NCBI RefSeq assembly: GCF_001273955.1
Contig: NZ_LIGI01000001.1
Span: 3,252,845 to 3,305,586, forward strand
DNA: 52,742 bases
Source of the DNA: Bacillus sp. FJAT-27245
Lineage (GTDB): Bacteria > Bacillota > Bacilli > Bacillales > Cytobacillaceae
Direction of reading: 5' to 3'
Made by a program: the position numbers and the translations under genes
The notes under the pieces: generated by a model
Databases searched by the model: none
What the model saw: only the letters and a program-made list of their open reading frames with translations
What the model was told of the DNA's origin: nothing
Part shown: positions 17,838 through 26,489 of the stretch, in pieces
How positions within the stretch are numbered: the first letter of the stretch is position 1
Layout of the letters: the number at the start of each line of letters is the position of its first letter

Positions 17838-18776
17838 TTATTGATTCCGTTTCTGGAATGTTTCCGTAAGGACAGGGACAATTTGCTTTTTCCTTGAAAC
17901 AACGCCCTTCAGTACGGCGGTGTTATTTTCAAGTGCAACATTATAGGCCTGCTCGACTGCGGAAGCCTCGCGCCCAACAGCAAGCCCAATTGAATCGTTT
18001 GTCAGGATGTCGGTTACAACGAAAAGGAATAAATCGAGCCCTTTTTCATCGACAACTGCCTGGATCGCTTGTTCCAGTTCTTCTTTCTTGGCAAGGACGT
18101 CGTTTGTATCAACTGCATTTACCTGCGCGATTTCAACTTTTGCCGAACCCATCTGGAATTCTTTCGCATCGAGCGAAATCAGCTGGGCAATTGTTTTGTC
18201 ACTCAAGTCAGCGCCAGCCTTCAGCATCGCAAGGCCGTAGCTCTGGGCATCAACGCCAGCTATTTCGGCAAGCTCTGCCGCCGCATCGATATCCTCCTGC
18301 GTGCAAGTCGGGGACTTGAATAGCAGCGAATCCGAAATGATTGCCGAAAGCATCAGACCAGCTGTCGCCTTGTCAATTGCAATCCCTTTTTCCTTGTAGA
18401 TTTTGTTCAGGATTGTAGCCGTGCAGCCAACTGGCTCCGCGCGGTAATAAAGCGGGTCGCTCGTTTCAAAGTTTGCTATCCTGTGGTGGTCGATAACCTC
18501 GAGTATGCCCACTTCGCCAATATCATCGGCACTTTGCTGGCGTTCATTATGGTCGACTAGAATGACGCCGGCAGCTTCTCCGGATACCTTGCCAACGAGG
18601 CGGGGCGCTTCAACGCCGAACGTTTCCAGCGCATGCGCAGTCTCGCCGTTAATTTCACCAAGGCGTACAGCCTCCGCATCCACGCCGAGTTTTTTCTTTA
18701 GTTCCGCATATGCAATAGCCGAACAAATCGAATCTGTATCGGGATTTTTATGTCCAAAAACAAGAACCTTATTCAT
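17838..18776 (-). CDS. ppaC: Manganese-dependent inorganic pyrophosphatase
   Basis: A 312-residue family II pyrophosphatase, three residues longer than B. subtilis PpaC. It hydrolyses pyrophosphate to drive biosynthesis. The DHH-domain motifs are visible: [14 protein letters not shown] at residues 7-20 (metal ligands), ILVDHNE near 74, EVIDHHR near 96 and [13 protein letters not shown] near 147. The C-terminal DHHA2 domain has RKK near 296-298. The AAGGAG site is about 12 bases from the ATG, which is long. It sits where kinB would be expected between patB and kapB. Confidence 0.95.
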   Translation of the reverse strand: MNKVLVFGHKNPDTDSICSAIAYAELKKKLGVDAEAVRLGEINGETAHALETFGVEAPRLVGKVSGEAAGVILVDHNERQQSADDIGEVGILEVIDHHRIANFETSDPLYYRAEPVGCTATILNKIYKEKGIAIDKATAGLMLSAIISDSLLFKSPTCTQEDIDAAAELAEIAGVDAQSYGLAMLKAGADLSDKTIAQLISLDAKEFQMGSAKVEIAQVNAVDTNDVLAKKEELEQAIQAVVDEKGLDLFLFVVTDILTNDSIGLAVGREASAVEQAYNVALENNTAVLKGVVSRKKQIVPVLTETFQKRNQ

Positions 18777-18779
18777 CTG

Positions 18780-19033
18780 AACACTCGCTCCTTATGTGTG
18801 TAAAAAAATTTTTCGCCTCATCTATTTTATCAGTTCTTAATCAACTTTTCTAATCTGCTTGGGAAGTTTTTTTGCCCAGGCGAAAATCTGTTAGAAATGC
18901 ACGCTTTGTTGCATCAGTGCAAGGGATTTCGCACAAAGTAGGAATATCGGTGGAAAAGGATTCATAGGGGCGAACTTAAAAGGCTATAGGTAACTGATGG
19001 GGTTTTTTTAAAAAGAAGGGGGGCCAGCTTAAA
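18780..19033. other. Intergenic stretch upstream of ppaC
   Basis: About 250 bases containing the ppaC promoter region. I see no gene, repeat or structured RNA I can support. Confidence 0.5.
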
Positions 19034-19186
19034 ATGGTCTATAGGAATTTATCCCAGTATCGGGTGCGGAAAGGGAAGAAAGCGAAGTACTCGGGGGTCG
19101 AGGCATCGTATGAGTACACAACCGGAAATGAAATCGGGACTGAAGAAAAATCCACAAAGCATGAGCAGGTTTCCAAAGGCGAGTAG
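19034..19186 (+). CDS. Possible small protein, 50 aa
   Basis: A short frame beginning MVYRNLSQYRVRKGKKAKY and ending VSKGE, with balanced charges, Tyr-rich, no Cys and no membrane segment. A G-run (AGAAGGGGGG) lies 11 bases upstream, somewhat far. It is followed by the terminator at 19278. Amino-acid composition is protein-like, but I do not recognise a family. Confidence 0.4.
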   Translation: MVYRNLSQYRVRKGKKAKYSGVEASYEYTTGNEIGTEEKSTKHEQVSKGE

Positions 19187-19277
19187 CCAGCTTGATTTTC
19201 GAGCTGATGGCAGTCCCGAAATCCGGGTTACGCAACAAGCAACCCTGATTTTAAGAATTAAAGATTCTGCTTTAAAA

Positions 19278-19305
19278 GGAAACAGCCACTCAGCTGTTTC
19301 CTTCT
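19278..19305. terminator. Bidirectional terminator
   Basis: A 9-bp stem GGAAACAGC/GCTGTTTCC is followed by TTCTT on plus and TTTTAAA on minus. It overlaps the end of the minus-strand 69-aa gene. Confidence 0.8.
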
Positions 19306-19499
19306 TGTCCGCCTTTCTTTGCTAGCTTTTCTTCAAGTTCCTTTGCTTTCCTCGCCTCTTTTTTAGAGACACGGAATATTAGCCACATCATTGCAATGGC
19401 GCCAAGTAAGAACAAGAGAAACCAGATTACGGCGGGAATGTATTCGGTTTTATCCTCTGGAAAATAGAGGTTCAGTAGTGCCAATACCAAGGAGTCCAT
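19290..19499 (-). CDS. Small single-pass membrane protein, 69 aa
   Basis: One strong transmembrane helix (residues about 20-43, VIWFLLFLLGAIAMMWLIF) is followed by a highly charged Lys/Glu helix (SKKEARKAKELEEKLAKKGG). I do not recognise a family. The ATG at 19499 has an AAAGGGGAAG site at a slightly long distance. The gene is followed directly by a terminator and lies downstream of the cyclophilin lipoprotein gene with a 92-base gap. Confidence 0.65.
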   Translation of the reverse strand: MDSLVLALLNLYFPEDKTEYIPAVIWFLLFLLGAIAMMWLIFRVSKKEARKAKELEEKLAKKGGQEGNS

Positions 19500-19591
19500 C
19501 TCAATTCTTCCCCTTTAAGCCTGAGTTCATCGTAAAGTATACCATATCAGCAGCACTGAGGCTCAGAAAATCGCTTGGCTGGAATGGTTCG

Positions 19592-20338
19592 TTATTTCAG
19601 GATTTTGATATCCTTAATGATTACGTCTTCTTCAGGCTTGTTCTCCTCGCCTACCTTTACCTCTGCGATTTTATCCACGACATCCATACCCTCGATGACC
19701 TGGCCAAAGACCGTGTGCTTAAAATCGAGCCATGGTGTTCCGCCTTTTTCATATCCGACTATTGCTTCATGCGGATAGCCTGCTTCTTCCATCTTGCTTT
19801 TCAGGTCAGGATCGAGGTTTTTGTTCTGGACGATGAAAAATTGGCTCCCGTTCGTATTCGGGCCCGAATTCGCCATGGACAGGGCACCGCGGAAATTGAG
19901 GAGCTGTTCCGAAAATTCATCCTCGAATGGCTTGCCGTAGATGCTTTCACCGCCGCGGCCAGTACCTTCTGGGTCTCCGCCCTGAATCATGAAGTCATTG
20001 ATAACCCTGTGGAAAGTCACTCCGTCATAGTAATCTTTTTCGCTAAGCTTGATGAAGTTTTCGACCGTTTTTGGCGCGAGTTCGGGGAACAGTTTGATTT
20101 TAATCGTCCCCATCGACGTCACCATTTCAACGAGCCTTTCATTTTCCGCTACCTCGTTCGATAGCTGTGGGTAAGTTTTTACTTCCGGTCCCTGCTTGTT
20201 ATCGTTTTTTGCCGTTTGTTCGGCCGTGTTTTTCCCCGATCCGGTCGTCTTGTTATCGTCCGCTTTTTCCCCAGAGGACCCGCAGGCCGATAGAACCAGC
20301 ATTGCGCTGGCTAGTAAAGCCACTATTTTCATTTTCAC
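19592..20338 (-). CDS. Cyclophilin-type peptidyl-prolyl isomerase lipoprotein
   Basis: 248 residues with a GTG start after GGAGG. A lipoprotein signal ends in lipobox LSAC at residue 19, followed by a low-complexity Lys/Asp/Asn linker to about residue 65 and then a full cyclophilin domain ([56 protein letters not shown]). It should be anchored on the outer face of the membrane and assist folding of exported proteins by proline isomerisation. It is not PrsA (parvulin) but a separate extracytoplasmic foldase. Confidence 0.93.
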   Translation of the reverse strand: MKMKIVALLASAMLVLSACGSSGEKADDNKTTGSGKNTAEQTAKNDNKQGPEVKTYPQLSNEVAENERLVEMVTSMGTIKIKLFPELAPKTVENFIKLSEKDYYDGVTFHRVINDFMIQGGDPEGTGRGGESIYGKPFEDEFSEQLLNFRGALSMANSGPNTNGSQFFIVQNKNLDPDLKSKMEEAGYPHEAIVGYEKGGTPWLDFKHTVFGQVIEGMDVVDKIAEVKVGEENKPEEDVIIKDIKILK

Positions 20339-20457
20339 AAATCATCCCTCCATTTTACTAATGTAACCGATTTCGCGAGCTTTTGCACTTTGTTTTTCCT
20401 GCAGGTTCATCCATAATGAAGACAACTATGAACTTTATTTTGGAAGGAGAGATCCGT

Positions 20458-20841
20458 ATGTCTGAGCTTCAAAAGGGCGACATCGTAACCGCCATTTATA
20501 AAACAGGAAAATACATTGCCGAATATACCGAGGAGCGCCCGAATGGCGTCCTGGTCCGAATTCTCGCAGTACTAAAGCACCCGATGCAGGGTGACCTTCA
20601 CCATCCAAAAGATGCGGAGGTTGGCTTTTTTCATGAACGCCGGGCGCTATCGTATCGGGAAGGAGCAATGATTCCGAAACAGATGGTGAAAAAATATGGC
20701 GGAGACGTCCCGGATTATAAAGACTCACTCAAGGAATCGCTGGAAAAAATGAAAGCTGAACTCCAAAATGATTCGGGAACGTGGGCGGAAATGAGTCTCC
20801 GCAATCTGGAAGTTCTTGAGAAAGAATACTTCCAGCCATAA
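20458..20841 (+). CDS. kapB: Kinase-associated protein KapB
   Basis: 127 residues, matching KapB. It starts MSELQKGDIVTAIYKTGKYI, with the conserved VLKHPMQGDLHHPKDAEVGFFHERRAL near residue 43. In B. subtilis KapB supports the KinB branch of the sporulation phosphorelay and is encoded next to kinB. Here kinB is not adjacent; ppaC and a cyclophilin gene occupy that position. The ATG at 20458 follows GAAGGAGAG; the frame extends upstream without a site. It is convergent with kapD. Confidence 0.92.
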   Translation: MSELQKGDIVTAIYKTGKYIAEYTEERPNGVLVRILAVLKHPMQGDLHHPKDAEVGFFHERRALSYREGAMIPKQMVKKYGGDVPDYKDSLKESLEKMKAELQNDSGTWAEMSLRNLEVLEKEYFQP

Positions 20842-20846
20842 AACAC

Positions 20847-20882
20847 AAAGGCCAAATCACGTAAATGGTGATTTGGCCTTTT
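20847..20882. terminator. Bidirectional terminator kapB/kapD
   Basis: A perfect 14-bp stem from AAAGGCCAAATCAC with a 7-base loop. It overlaps the kapD stop codon. Confidence 0.9.
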
Positions 20883-21501
20883 ATACAAATTCATTGAGAA
20901 GCTTTGAAAAATCAATCCTGTCACCAATTGTCGTCGGTTTCGGCTTTTCAAGATATCGTTTGTCCTTCTCGACAAGCTTGAAAATATTGTATGTTGTCAA
21001 TGCATCGTCAAGGGCGCGGTGATGCTTCCCTGTCCCTTCCTTACCGTATTCCTGGACGGCCTTCCACAGCCCCGTCTGATTCTGGTCTCCGAAAAACCGC
21101 TTATATTCCATCGATAGGTCGATTTCTTTGCCCCTCAGCGGAAAAGCCAGCTCCGCAGCCTCGCAATTATGGCGAAGCACTTTCATATCCATGTTCCCCC
21201 AGGTAACAATCGTGTTATCCTGATTCCGTCCAAGTTCCTCAATGTACTTGGCCAAATCTGCAAATGGTATCCCCGTATCAATCATCTCCTGGGAAATATG
21301 TAGGAATGATTTGCAACGGTCGGAAAGAATCGGAAACCTTAGTGGCCTTACATATGCCGAGAACTGGGATTGAATCTTGTTGTCGATTACGGAAACGATG
21401 CCCGCCTCAATGATTTCCGGAAAAAACTCTCTTGTCCTGACGTTTTTTTCCGGCATCGTAAATTCAAAGTCAATAAACAAATATTGTTTTTTCGCAGACA
21501 A
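20881..21501 (-). CDS. kapD: 3'-5' exonuclease-fold sporulation inhibitor KapD
   Basis: 206 residues forming a DnaQ/DEDDh exonuclease domain: FIDFEFTMPE near residue 8 (first Asp/Glu pair), TWGNMDMKVL in the middle and GKHHRALDDALTTYNIFKL near 170 (His-Asp of the DEDDh set). KapD inhibits the KinA route to sporulation in B. subtilis. I favour the TTG start at 21501, which has GGGGGAG eight bases upstream and gives the expected length; the open frame reaches 21555. Confidence 0.92.
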   Translation of the reverse strand: MSAKKQYLFIDFEFTMPEKNVRTREFFPEIIEAGIVSVIDNKIQSQFSAYVRPLRFPILSDRCKSFLHISQEMIDTGIPFADLAKYIEELGRNQDNTIVTWGNMDMKVLRHNCEAAELAFPLRGKEIDLSMEYKRFFGDQNQTGLWKAVQEYGKEGTGKHHRALDDALTTYNIFKLVEKDKRYLEKPKPTTIGDRIDFSKLLNEFV

Positions 21502-21728
21502 TCCATTCACTCCTCCCCCTGCGCCTGTACTATAGTATATTTGGAACATGTACAATTACTTGTGCGCGTGCTCTATTTTTAAATATTTCTTTATTTTTAA
21601 GTAATGGAACTAGCCTTCAGCGAGAAAGCACCGCTGATGGCAGTTTCACTTTATTATAGCATGGAAGTGGGCAAATTTTTTAAATTTTTTAACAACATTT
21701 TAAGTGAATTGCAACGGTGGGAATGAGT

Positions 21729-21757
21729 AAAGGCAGCGAAATCGCTGCCTTATTTTT
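21729..21757. terminator. Terminator at the yuxO 3' end
   Basis: A 9-bp stem AAGGCAGCG/CGCTGCCTT with an AAAT loop and TATTTTTT on the plus side. It overlaps the yuxO stop region. Confidence 0.75.
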
Positions 21758-22136
21758 TCAATTTGAGCACGGCCATTGTGCATCTGGAAATGCAAACGAG
21801 TTTTCCTTGTTCATCTGAGATCTTTATGTCCCATACCTGGGTTGTTTTTCCCTGGTGAAGCACTGTGGCGATTGCCTTGACCTTTCCCTCCTTGACGCCC
21901 CTTACATGGTTCGCGTTAATTTCAAGCCCTGCCACCGACTCGGTTTCATGGTCCACAAGCTGATACGCTCCCACACTTGCAACCGTTTCGGCAAGTGCGA
22001 CGGATGCTCCACCATGCAAAACGCCAAACGGCTGCCTCGTTCGTTCATCGACAGGCATCGTCGCCTCCACCCTGCCCTTTTCCAGCAATGTTAATTCGAT
22101 ACCCAGTGCTTCAATCATTGTATTCTTTGTTTCCAT
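21750..22136 (-). CDS. yuxO: Hotdog-fold thioesterase YuxO (ComA2/MenI-like)
   Basis: A 128-residue 4HBT thioesterase. It has FGVLHGGASVALAETVAS near residue 43 with catalytic Glu and GLEINANHVRGVKEGKVKAIA following, as in YdiI/MenI-type hotdog enzymes. These hydrolyse acyl-CoA, including DHNA-CoA in menaquinone synthesis. In B. subtilis yuxO follows comA; here no comQXPA genes are near. The ATG at 22136 has GGGAG upstream. Confidence 0.88.
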   Translation of the reverse strand: METKNTMIEALGIELTLLEKGRVEATMPVDERTRQPFGVLHGGASVALAETVASVGAYQLVDHETESVAGLEINANHVRGVKEGKVKAIATVLHQGKTTQVWDIKISDEQGKLVCISRCTMAVLKLKK

Positions 22137-22248
22137 CGTCTCCCAACTTTCTTTGAAAAATGTTCTATCTATACAAATCCATTTTCTACTTATACTATGT
22201 ATGTCCAGCAATGGACCAACGGAAATTATTCGAATGAGGTGAGCGCGG

Positions 22249-22431
22249 ATGAATAGATTCAGGGAAGGGCTAATCCCGACAATCCTCGGATCGGCTGTTA
22301 CTGCTGCTGGCTATGCAATGTCACGGAACAACGGAGTCAACAAAATGGTTGCCAACACTGTGCTTGGCTTTGGCCTGGCACACGTTGTTCTTGGAACAAT
22401 CGACCTATTCGAACACCGAAGGGAAATGTAA
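22249..22431 (+). CDS. Small membrane protein, 60 aa
   Basis: A 60-residue protein with a hydrophobic Gly/Ala-rich first helix (IPTILGSAVTAAGYAMS) and a second helix (VLGFGLAHVVLGTIDLF) ending in a charged EHRREM tail. The ATG follows GAGGTGAG. It has its own terminator. I do not know the family; the packing pattern suggests a two-helix hairpin in the membrane. Confidence 0.7.
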   Translation: MNRFREGLIPTILGSAVTAAGYAMSRNNGVNKMVANTVLGFGLAHVVLGTIDLFEHRREM

Positions 22432-22448
22432 CTGGACAGTTGGATTGG

Positions 22449-22474
22449 CAGGCCGGATTTAATCCGGGCTGCCT
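22449..22474 (+). terminator. Rho-independent terminator
   Basis: GGCAG-CCGGAT pairs with ATCCGG-CTGCC around a TTA loop with one mismatch, then TTTCTG. It overlaps the 3' end of the convergent DedA gene. Confidence 0.65.
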
Positions 22475-23106
22475 TTCTGTATGGCGGACAGGCAGCCCGG
22501 ATGAATCGGCTCCTCATCTTTGCCTTCTATTCCCCGTTTTTTGCGGTGCATTTTAACAAAACCATAAATGATGGCAGCCACAACGATCACCCCCAGGAAA
22601 AACTCCCCCATATATCCCCTCGCATGCTCACCAAACAAATAACCCGCAAAAAACATAATTAAAAGCCAGGCCGTAGCTCCGCTGTATGCGAAGAGCATGA
22701 ATGTTCTAAAAGAAAGCCGGCTGAACCCATAGAGGAAAGGAACAACCGCCCTTGCCCCCGGTACAAAATAGCTAAGCGAAAGGGAAAAAGCATGGTATTT
22801 GTCCATAAGCTTGAGCGAAACGCCAATCTTCTTGGCAAACCGCTCCTTTTTGGCCAAAAAATTCAGCAATGGCCAGCCGATGAATCTACCTAAAAAATAG
22901 CTGGCCGTCAAAGCGGTCAGCACTCCTCCGAGCGTAGTAAGAAATATTGGAAGTGTTTCCGCAGCACTCCTGGATGCTGCGGCCCCGATCGTCATCATAA
23001 TGATTTCATTGGGTACCGGAAGGGTCGAGGAACCAAGCAGAATCCATAAAAACAAACCGGCATAGCCGCTTTCTTCAAGGATATTCAAGAGAAAATCGAG
23101 ATCCAT
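22459..23106 (-). CDS. DedA-family membrane protein
   Basis: A 215-residue DedA/SNARE-associated family protein with about five hydrophobic segments. Family landmarks are the reentrant-loop Glu/Pro region (SSTLPVPNEIIMMTIGA near residue 24), GRFIGWPL near 75 and the FVPGARAVVPFLYG motif near 115. DedA proteins move phospholipids or undecaprenyl phosphate and support membrane homeostasis. The ATG at 23106 follows GGGAGGGAGG; the longer frame to 23238 is unsupported. Confidence 0.9.
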   Translation of the reverse strand: MDLDFLLNILEESGYAGLFLWILLGSSTLPVPNEIIMMTIGAAASRSAAETLPIFLTTLGGVLTALTASYFLGRFIGWPLLNFLAKKERFAKKIGVSLKLMDKYHAFSLSLSYFVPGARAVVPFLYGFSRLSFRTFMLFAYSGATAWLLIMFFAGYLFGEHARGYMGEFFLGVIVVAAIIYGFVKMHRKKRGIEGKDEEPIHPGCLSAIQKGSPD

Positions 23107-23304
23107 CCATTGTTCCTCCCTCCCAGTAAATTTTCCTTTCTTACCCATTCCCCTTTTTGTTAAAGGCAATCCTTTTCCAAGCCGTATAGGCCAGCTGTGA
23201 ATTTCATATACATTAATGAATTGAAGCGTCCAAGGCAACGCACATCAAGCCACAACCCGTTTTATAAAAAATCTTTATCACTTTTTCAAAAGGAAGTGTT
23301 GCAT

Positions 23305-23640
23305 GTGCACTATTACGGCTATCCCTATTCCATATATAACGGGCATTTCGGGAGGGTATACCCCCCGGCTGTTCCCGACATGTTGATGGCCTCGGCGCGG
23401 AAAGTAAGGCCCGCCCTTACGGAAGCTGGCATTTTAGCGGATAAAATAGCTGGCTCCCGCGATTTTTCCAAACGGATTATGGAAGCGGCGCAGGCATCAA
23501 AAACAGAAATTGTCAAAAGCCTGATTGCCTCTGCCGGGATCAGGAAAGATGTCAGGATTATCTACGACCCAGATGGAATTACAATTGTTTTAGCCGATCC
23601 CGGCTGTTGCGGTGTTTCAATTACGCTCAGGTGGAAATAG
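23305..23640 (+). CDS. Unrecognised hydrophilic protein, ~111 aa
   Basis: The start is uncertain. A GTG at 23305 has AGGAAG eight bases upstream; TTG 23299 is an alternative. The product begins VHYYGYPYSIYNGHF, continues with a helical basic middle (RKVRPALTEAGILADKIAG) and ends in a compact domain with VRIIYDPDGITIVLADPGCCGVSITLRWK-type strands including a Cys pair. It is possibly related to YuzC of B. subtilis, but I cannot confirm this. Confidence 0.6.
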   Translation: MHYYGYPYSIYNGHFGRVYPPAVPDMLMASARKVRPALTEAGILADKIAGSRDFSKRIMEAAQASKTEIVKSLIASAGIRKDVRIIYDPDGITIVLADPGCCGVSITLRWK

Positions 23641-23716
23641 CCACGCGTCCGTTTTCGGAATTTCCTTACTACAATTCTATCACAGAAGGAAGGGATTTCC
23701 TAAGGCTGCTATAAGG

Positions 23717-23750
23717 AAAAAAGGGCTGATCCCTTTATGGGCAGCCCCTT
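23717..23750 (-). terminator. Terminator of the Gly/Tyr-rich gene
   Basis: GGGGCTG and CAGCCC arms with a 14-base loop are followed by TTTTTT on the minus strand. Confidence 0.7.
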
Positions 23751-23814
23751 CTCTTTATTCCTTCCATCCCTAATAAGAGCGAAAGGGCTCAGTCTGGATG
23801 GCCTACGGATTTTT

Positions 23815-24012
23815 TTAATAATATGGAAATCCGAAGCCATATCCGTACCCGTATCCTGGAAAACCGAACCCTGGATAGCCACCGAATGGGACGAACGGAC
23901 GCGGAAAGAACAATGCGCTGCCCAACACTCCACCAAGCAGGCCGCCAAGAAATGGCCCCGCGAAAAACCGCTGATCCCCTCCGTAGTGATACTGATTTCT
24001 CATGTCGTACAT
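23815..24012 (-). CDS. Gly/Tyr/Phe-rich small protein, 65 aa
   Basis: It starts MYDMRNQYHYGGDQRFF, has one glycine-rich hydrophobic segment (GPFLGGLLGGVLGSALFF) and ends in a low-complexity tail of about 25 residues of Gly, Tyr, Phe and Pro. The AGGAGG site is ideally placed before the ATG. Such compositions are typical of small spore-coat or surface-associated Bacillus proteins, but no function is known. Larger overlapping frames on both strands are shadows. Confidence 0.75.
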   Translation of the reverse strand: MYDMRNQYHYGGDQRFFAGPFLGGLLGGVLGSALFFPRPFVPFGGYPGFGFPGYGYGYGFGFPYY

Positions 24013-24110
24013 ATTGGGAACCTCCTTTTCTGTGCACTCGCCTTCCCTATTTCATATGCGAGAGAAGAGAAGTTTGAGTGGGCGGGCTCTTGCTTTCAGG
24101 GATTTGCGAA

Positions 24111-24140
24111 AAAAAACCCGCCAGTACAGACACCGGCGGG
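24111..24140 (-). terminator. pepA terminator
   Basis: CCCGCC/GGCGGG arms with an extended loop are followed by eight T on the minus strand, 27 bases after the pepA stop. Confidence 0.85.
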
Positions 24141-24166
24141 CAATTGCGTTTTAAACACTATTAGTT

Positions 24167-25675
24167 TTATTTTGCAAAAGGCTCGAAGCGCTCAACAAAC
24201 AGCGCAAGCGTCCTTGACATGACACCCGTTGCCCCAGATGGGCCAAGGTCAGTGTCCTGCCTTGAGGTAGCCGTCCCGGCAATGTCGAGGTGAACCCATG
24301 GAGTCCCTTCGGCAAACTCCCCGACAAACGCCCCGCCCATTACGGCATGGCCTTCAGAGCCCGGCGAATTGTTCAAATCAGCAATTTTGCTGCCGCGGAC
24401 CCGCTCCAGGTCTTTTTCAAATATCGGAAGGCGCCACATTTGCTCACCCGCTTCATGGGATGCTTCAAGGACCTGTTCAAACAGTTCTTCATTGTTCGTC
24501 ATCGCACCGGTTGTATGCAGGCCGAGCGCAGTGATGACCCCGCCAGTCAAGGTTGCCACATCAACGAGGTATTTTGCGCCGTGGTGCTTCGCATAAGTCA
24601 TTGCATCCGCAAGTACTAAACGGCCCTCCGCATCCGTATTCAATACTTCAATCGTCTTGCCGCTCATTGATGTGATGACATCGTCCGGCTTGAAGGCGCC
24701 GCCGCCGATCATATTGTCGGTCGATGGGATAACGGCAACGACATTTTGTTCAGGCTTCAATTGGCCGATGATTTCCATCGCGCCAAGAACCGCCGCAGCA
24801 CCGCCCATGTCCGTCTTCATGCCAACGATGCCTGTTTTCGTCTTGATGGAATAACCGCCTGTATCAAACGTGATGCCTTTGCCGACAAGGCCAATCGCAT
24901 CCTCCCAAGATTCCTTTCCCTGGTATTTCAGGACAATCATCCTCGGTTCTTCGAGGGATCCTTGGTTAACAGCAAGAAGCGCTCCCATGCCAAGCTTCCT
25001 GATTTCCTCAAGGCCAAGGATTTCTGTTTCAAAGCCGTACTTTTCCCCAAGTTTGCGGGCATACTCCGCCAAATCCGTTGCCTTGAGCATATTGCCTGGC
25101 GTGTTGACTAGTGTTCTTGCTGAATTTGTTCCCTGCCCATATGCGTACCCAACCGTAAGCGATGCGTTAATTGCTTGTTCGTCGGTTGCTTCCGTATAGA
25201 CAGTAATTGTTTCAAGCTTTTTCTCCGGCTCGTTCGGCTTTTGTTTATACCCTTCAAAGACATAGGTGGAAAGGGCGAATGCTTCGCTTACCGCGTAAGC
25301 CGCCTCCTCCGTGTCGATATCGCCGGATACGAACGAATCAAGCAAGAGCGCCGCTTCTTCCTGTTTCGCGTTTTTGAGCGCCTTGAACGCTCGGCCCAAA
25401 GCTTCACGCAATTTTCCGAAGGTAAACTCTTTTTCCCTGCCAAGGCCGACAAACCAGATTTTTTTCGCTCCTGCCTTCCCCAGTGTATGTAATTTGCCAA
25501 CTTCCTTAAGCTTTCCTGAAATGTCACCATTTTTGGCAAGGTCATTCAGCTGTCCGCCAAACATTTCATCAAGAGCAGCGAGTCCGCCTTCAAATTTGAC
25601 CGGCTTGTCAAAAAGGCCAACAACCAGGTTTTCATGGCTTGCCGAAAAATCCACTTCCGTTTTAACCGTAAACAT
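24167..25675 (-). CDS. pepA: Leucyl aminopeptidase (M17)
   Basis: 502 residues, the standard M17 length (YuiE in B. subtilis). The N-terminal third is the accessory domain. The catalytic domain carries [16 protein letters not shown] near residue 262, [15 protein letters not shown] near 285 and the family signature [13 protein letters not shown] near 345, supplying the two-zinc ligands and the Lys/Arg catalytic pair. It removes N-terminal residues from peptides in the cytosol. The ATG follows GGGAGG, and a TATAAT box lies about 35 bases upstream. Confidence 0.96.
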   Translation of the reverse strand: MFTVKTEVDFSASHENLVVGLFDKPVKFEGGLAALDEMFGGQLNDLAKNGDISGKLKEVGKLHTLGKAGAKKIWFVGLGREKEFTFGKLREALGRAFKALKNAKQEEAALLLDSFVSGDIDTEEAAYAVSEAFALSTYVFEGYKQKPNEPEKKLETITVYTEATDEQAINASLTVGYAYGQGTNSARTLVNTPGNMLKATDLAEYARKLGEKYGFETEILGLEEIRKLGMGALLAVNQGSLEEPRMIVLKYQGKESWEDAIGLVGKGITFDTGGYSIKTKTGIVGMKTDMGGAAAVLGAMEIIGQLKPEQNVVAVIPSTDNMIGGGAFKPDDVITSMSGKTIEVLNTDAEGRLVLADAMTYAKHHGAKYLVDVATLTGGVITALGLHTTGAMTNNEELFEQVLEASHEAGEQMWRLPIFEKDLERVRGSKIADLNNSPGSEGHAVMGGAFVGEFAEGTPWVHLDIAGTATSRQDTDLGPSGATGVMSRTLALFVERFEPFAK

Positions 25676-25747
25676 CTCAAAACCTCCCTTTTTATACCTT
25701 TCAATTATATCGAAAAGTATGAAAAATTCATATATAGCCGTTTCGCC

Positions 25748-26134
25748 CTAATCCTCAAGATATAAATAGAGCAAAGGGAGTGGCGGAAGGATATGAATTT
25801 GTTCAAAAGGGACCTTGTCAATACCATCCGGAATGAGCAGCTGGCACTCCTCAATATAAGCAATCACCTTCTCAAGATCCAATCCCCAATGCCTCGGCCT
25901 GTACCCCTGCAAGTAGATATGAGCCGCTTTCATCATCGCCCGGGCTCCTTTCACATTGCCATAGCCGTAATGGTAAAGGGCGACACTCATTTGCAAAAGG
26001 CCTTTGAAAAACAAGTTACCTTTCTCTTCCATCCACATTTCCTCTAGAAGGTCATGGCATGTATAATAGTCGCCTTCATTAAAGTGGATAAAGAATTCAT
26101 AGTACTGGTCCGGATAAAGTTCCAGTTTAGCCAC
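25748..26134 (-). CDS. DUF309 family protein
   Basis: A 128-residue helical protein of the DUF309 family: FFIHFNEGDYYTCHDLLEEMWMEE near residue 15 and FFKGLLQMSVALYHYGYGNVKGARAM near 42. The conserved HxxxE/W pattern is typical. The function is unknown. The GTG start is preceded directly by AGAGGGGAGG, so spacing is short and the start is not certain. It lies upstream of pepA with a 72-base gap that holds a separate pepA promoter-like box. Confidence 0.85.
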   Translation of the reverse strand: MAKLELYPDQYYEFFIHFNEGDYYTCHDLLEEMWMEEKGNLFFKGLLQMSVALYHYGYGNVKGARAMMKAAHIYLQGYRPRHWGLDLEKVIAYIEECQLLIPDGIDKVPFEQIHILPPLPLLYLYLED

Positions 26135-26245
26135 CCTCCCCTCTTTGCCTGATGCCTTTTATCCATCATACTGCCGGTTCTTGTTTTCCTCAAAGAATCA
26201 AGCCTCTCCAGCCGAGGTTCATGAGTTGGGTGAATGGTTTGGCTC

Positions 26246-26410
26246 TTCACCGCGAAAGTGTTTTTCGAAGGGCATATTAGTGGTATTGGGGCGTTAAGTT
26301 GGCTTTGAGTGCCCGAAGGAGGGGCATATTAGTGCTGTTCGGGCCTTAAGTTGGCTTTTAATGCCCAAAGGATCGATTGCCAACTGCTGTTCTAGCACTA
26401 AGTTAGCCTT
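26246..26410. repeat. Three tandem 52-bp repeats
   Basis: GGGCATATTAGT recurs at 26270 and 26322, and TTAAGTTGGCTTT-like blocks at 26294, 26346 and 26398, giving an exact 52-base period. The TTCGGGC/GCCCGAA segments of the middle units can pair. It lies between the DUF309 gene and the yuiC terminator. Confidence 0.8.
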
Positions 26411-26449
26411 AACTCAATTTTTCTAGTGAATAACCAACTTAGACAATGA

Positions 26450-26479
26450 AAAAAAAGCCGGCAATCGCATTGCCAGCTC
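26450..26479 (-). terminator. yuiC terminator
   Basis: AGCTGGCAAT/ATTGCCGGCT with a 3-base loop and one mismatch, then seven T on the minus strand. Confidence 0.85.
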
Positions 26480-26489
26480 AACGCTCCAT

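Noticed and set aside
19391-20164. 257-codon open frame antisense to the cyclophilin lipoprotein gene
   Set aside because: The sense strand encodes a complete lipoprotein cyclophilin; the antisense frame has no signals or recognisable domain.
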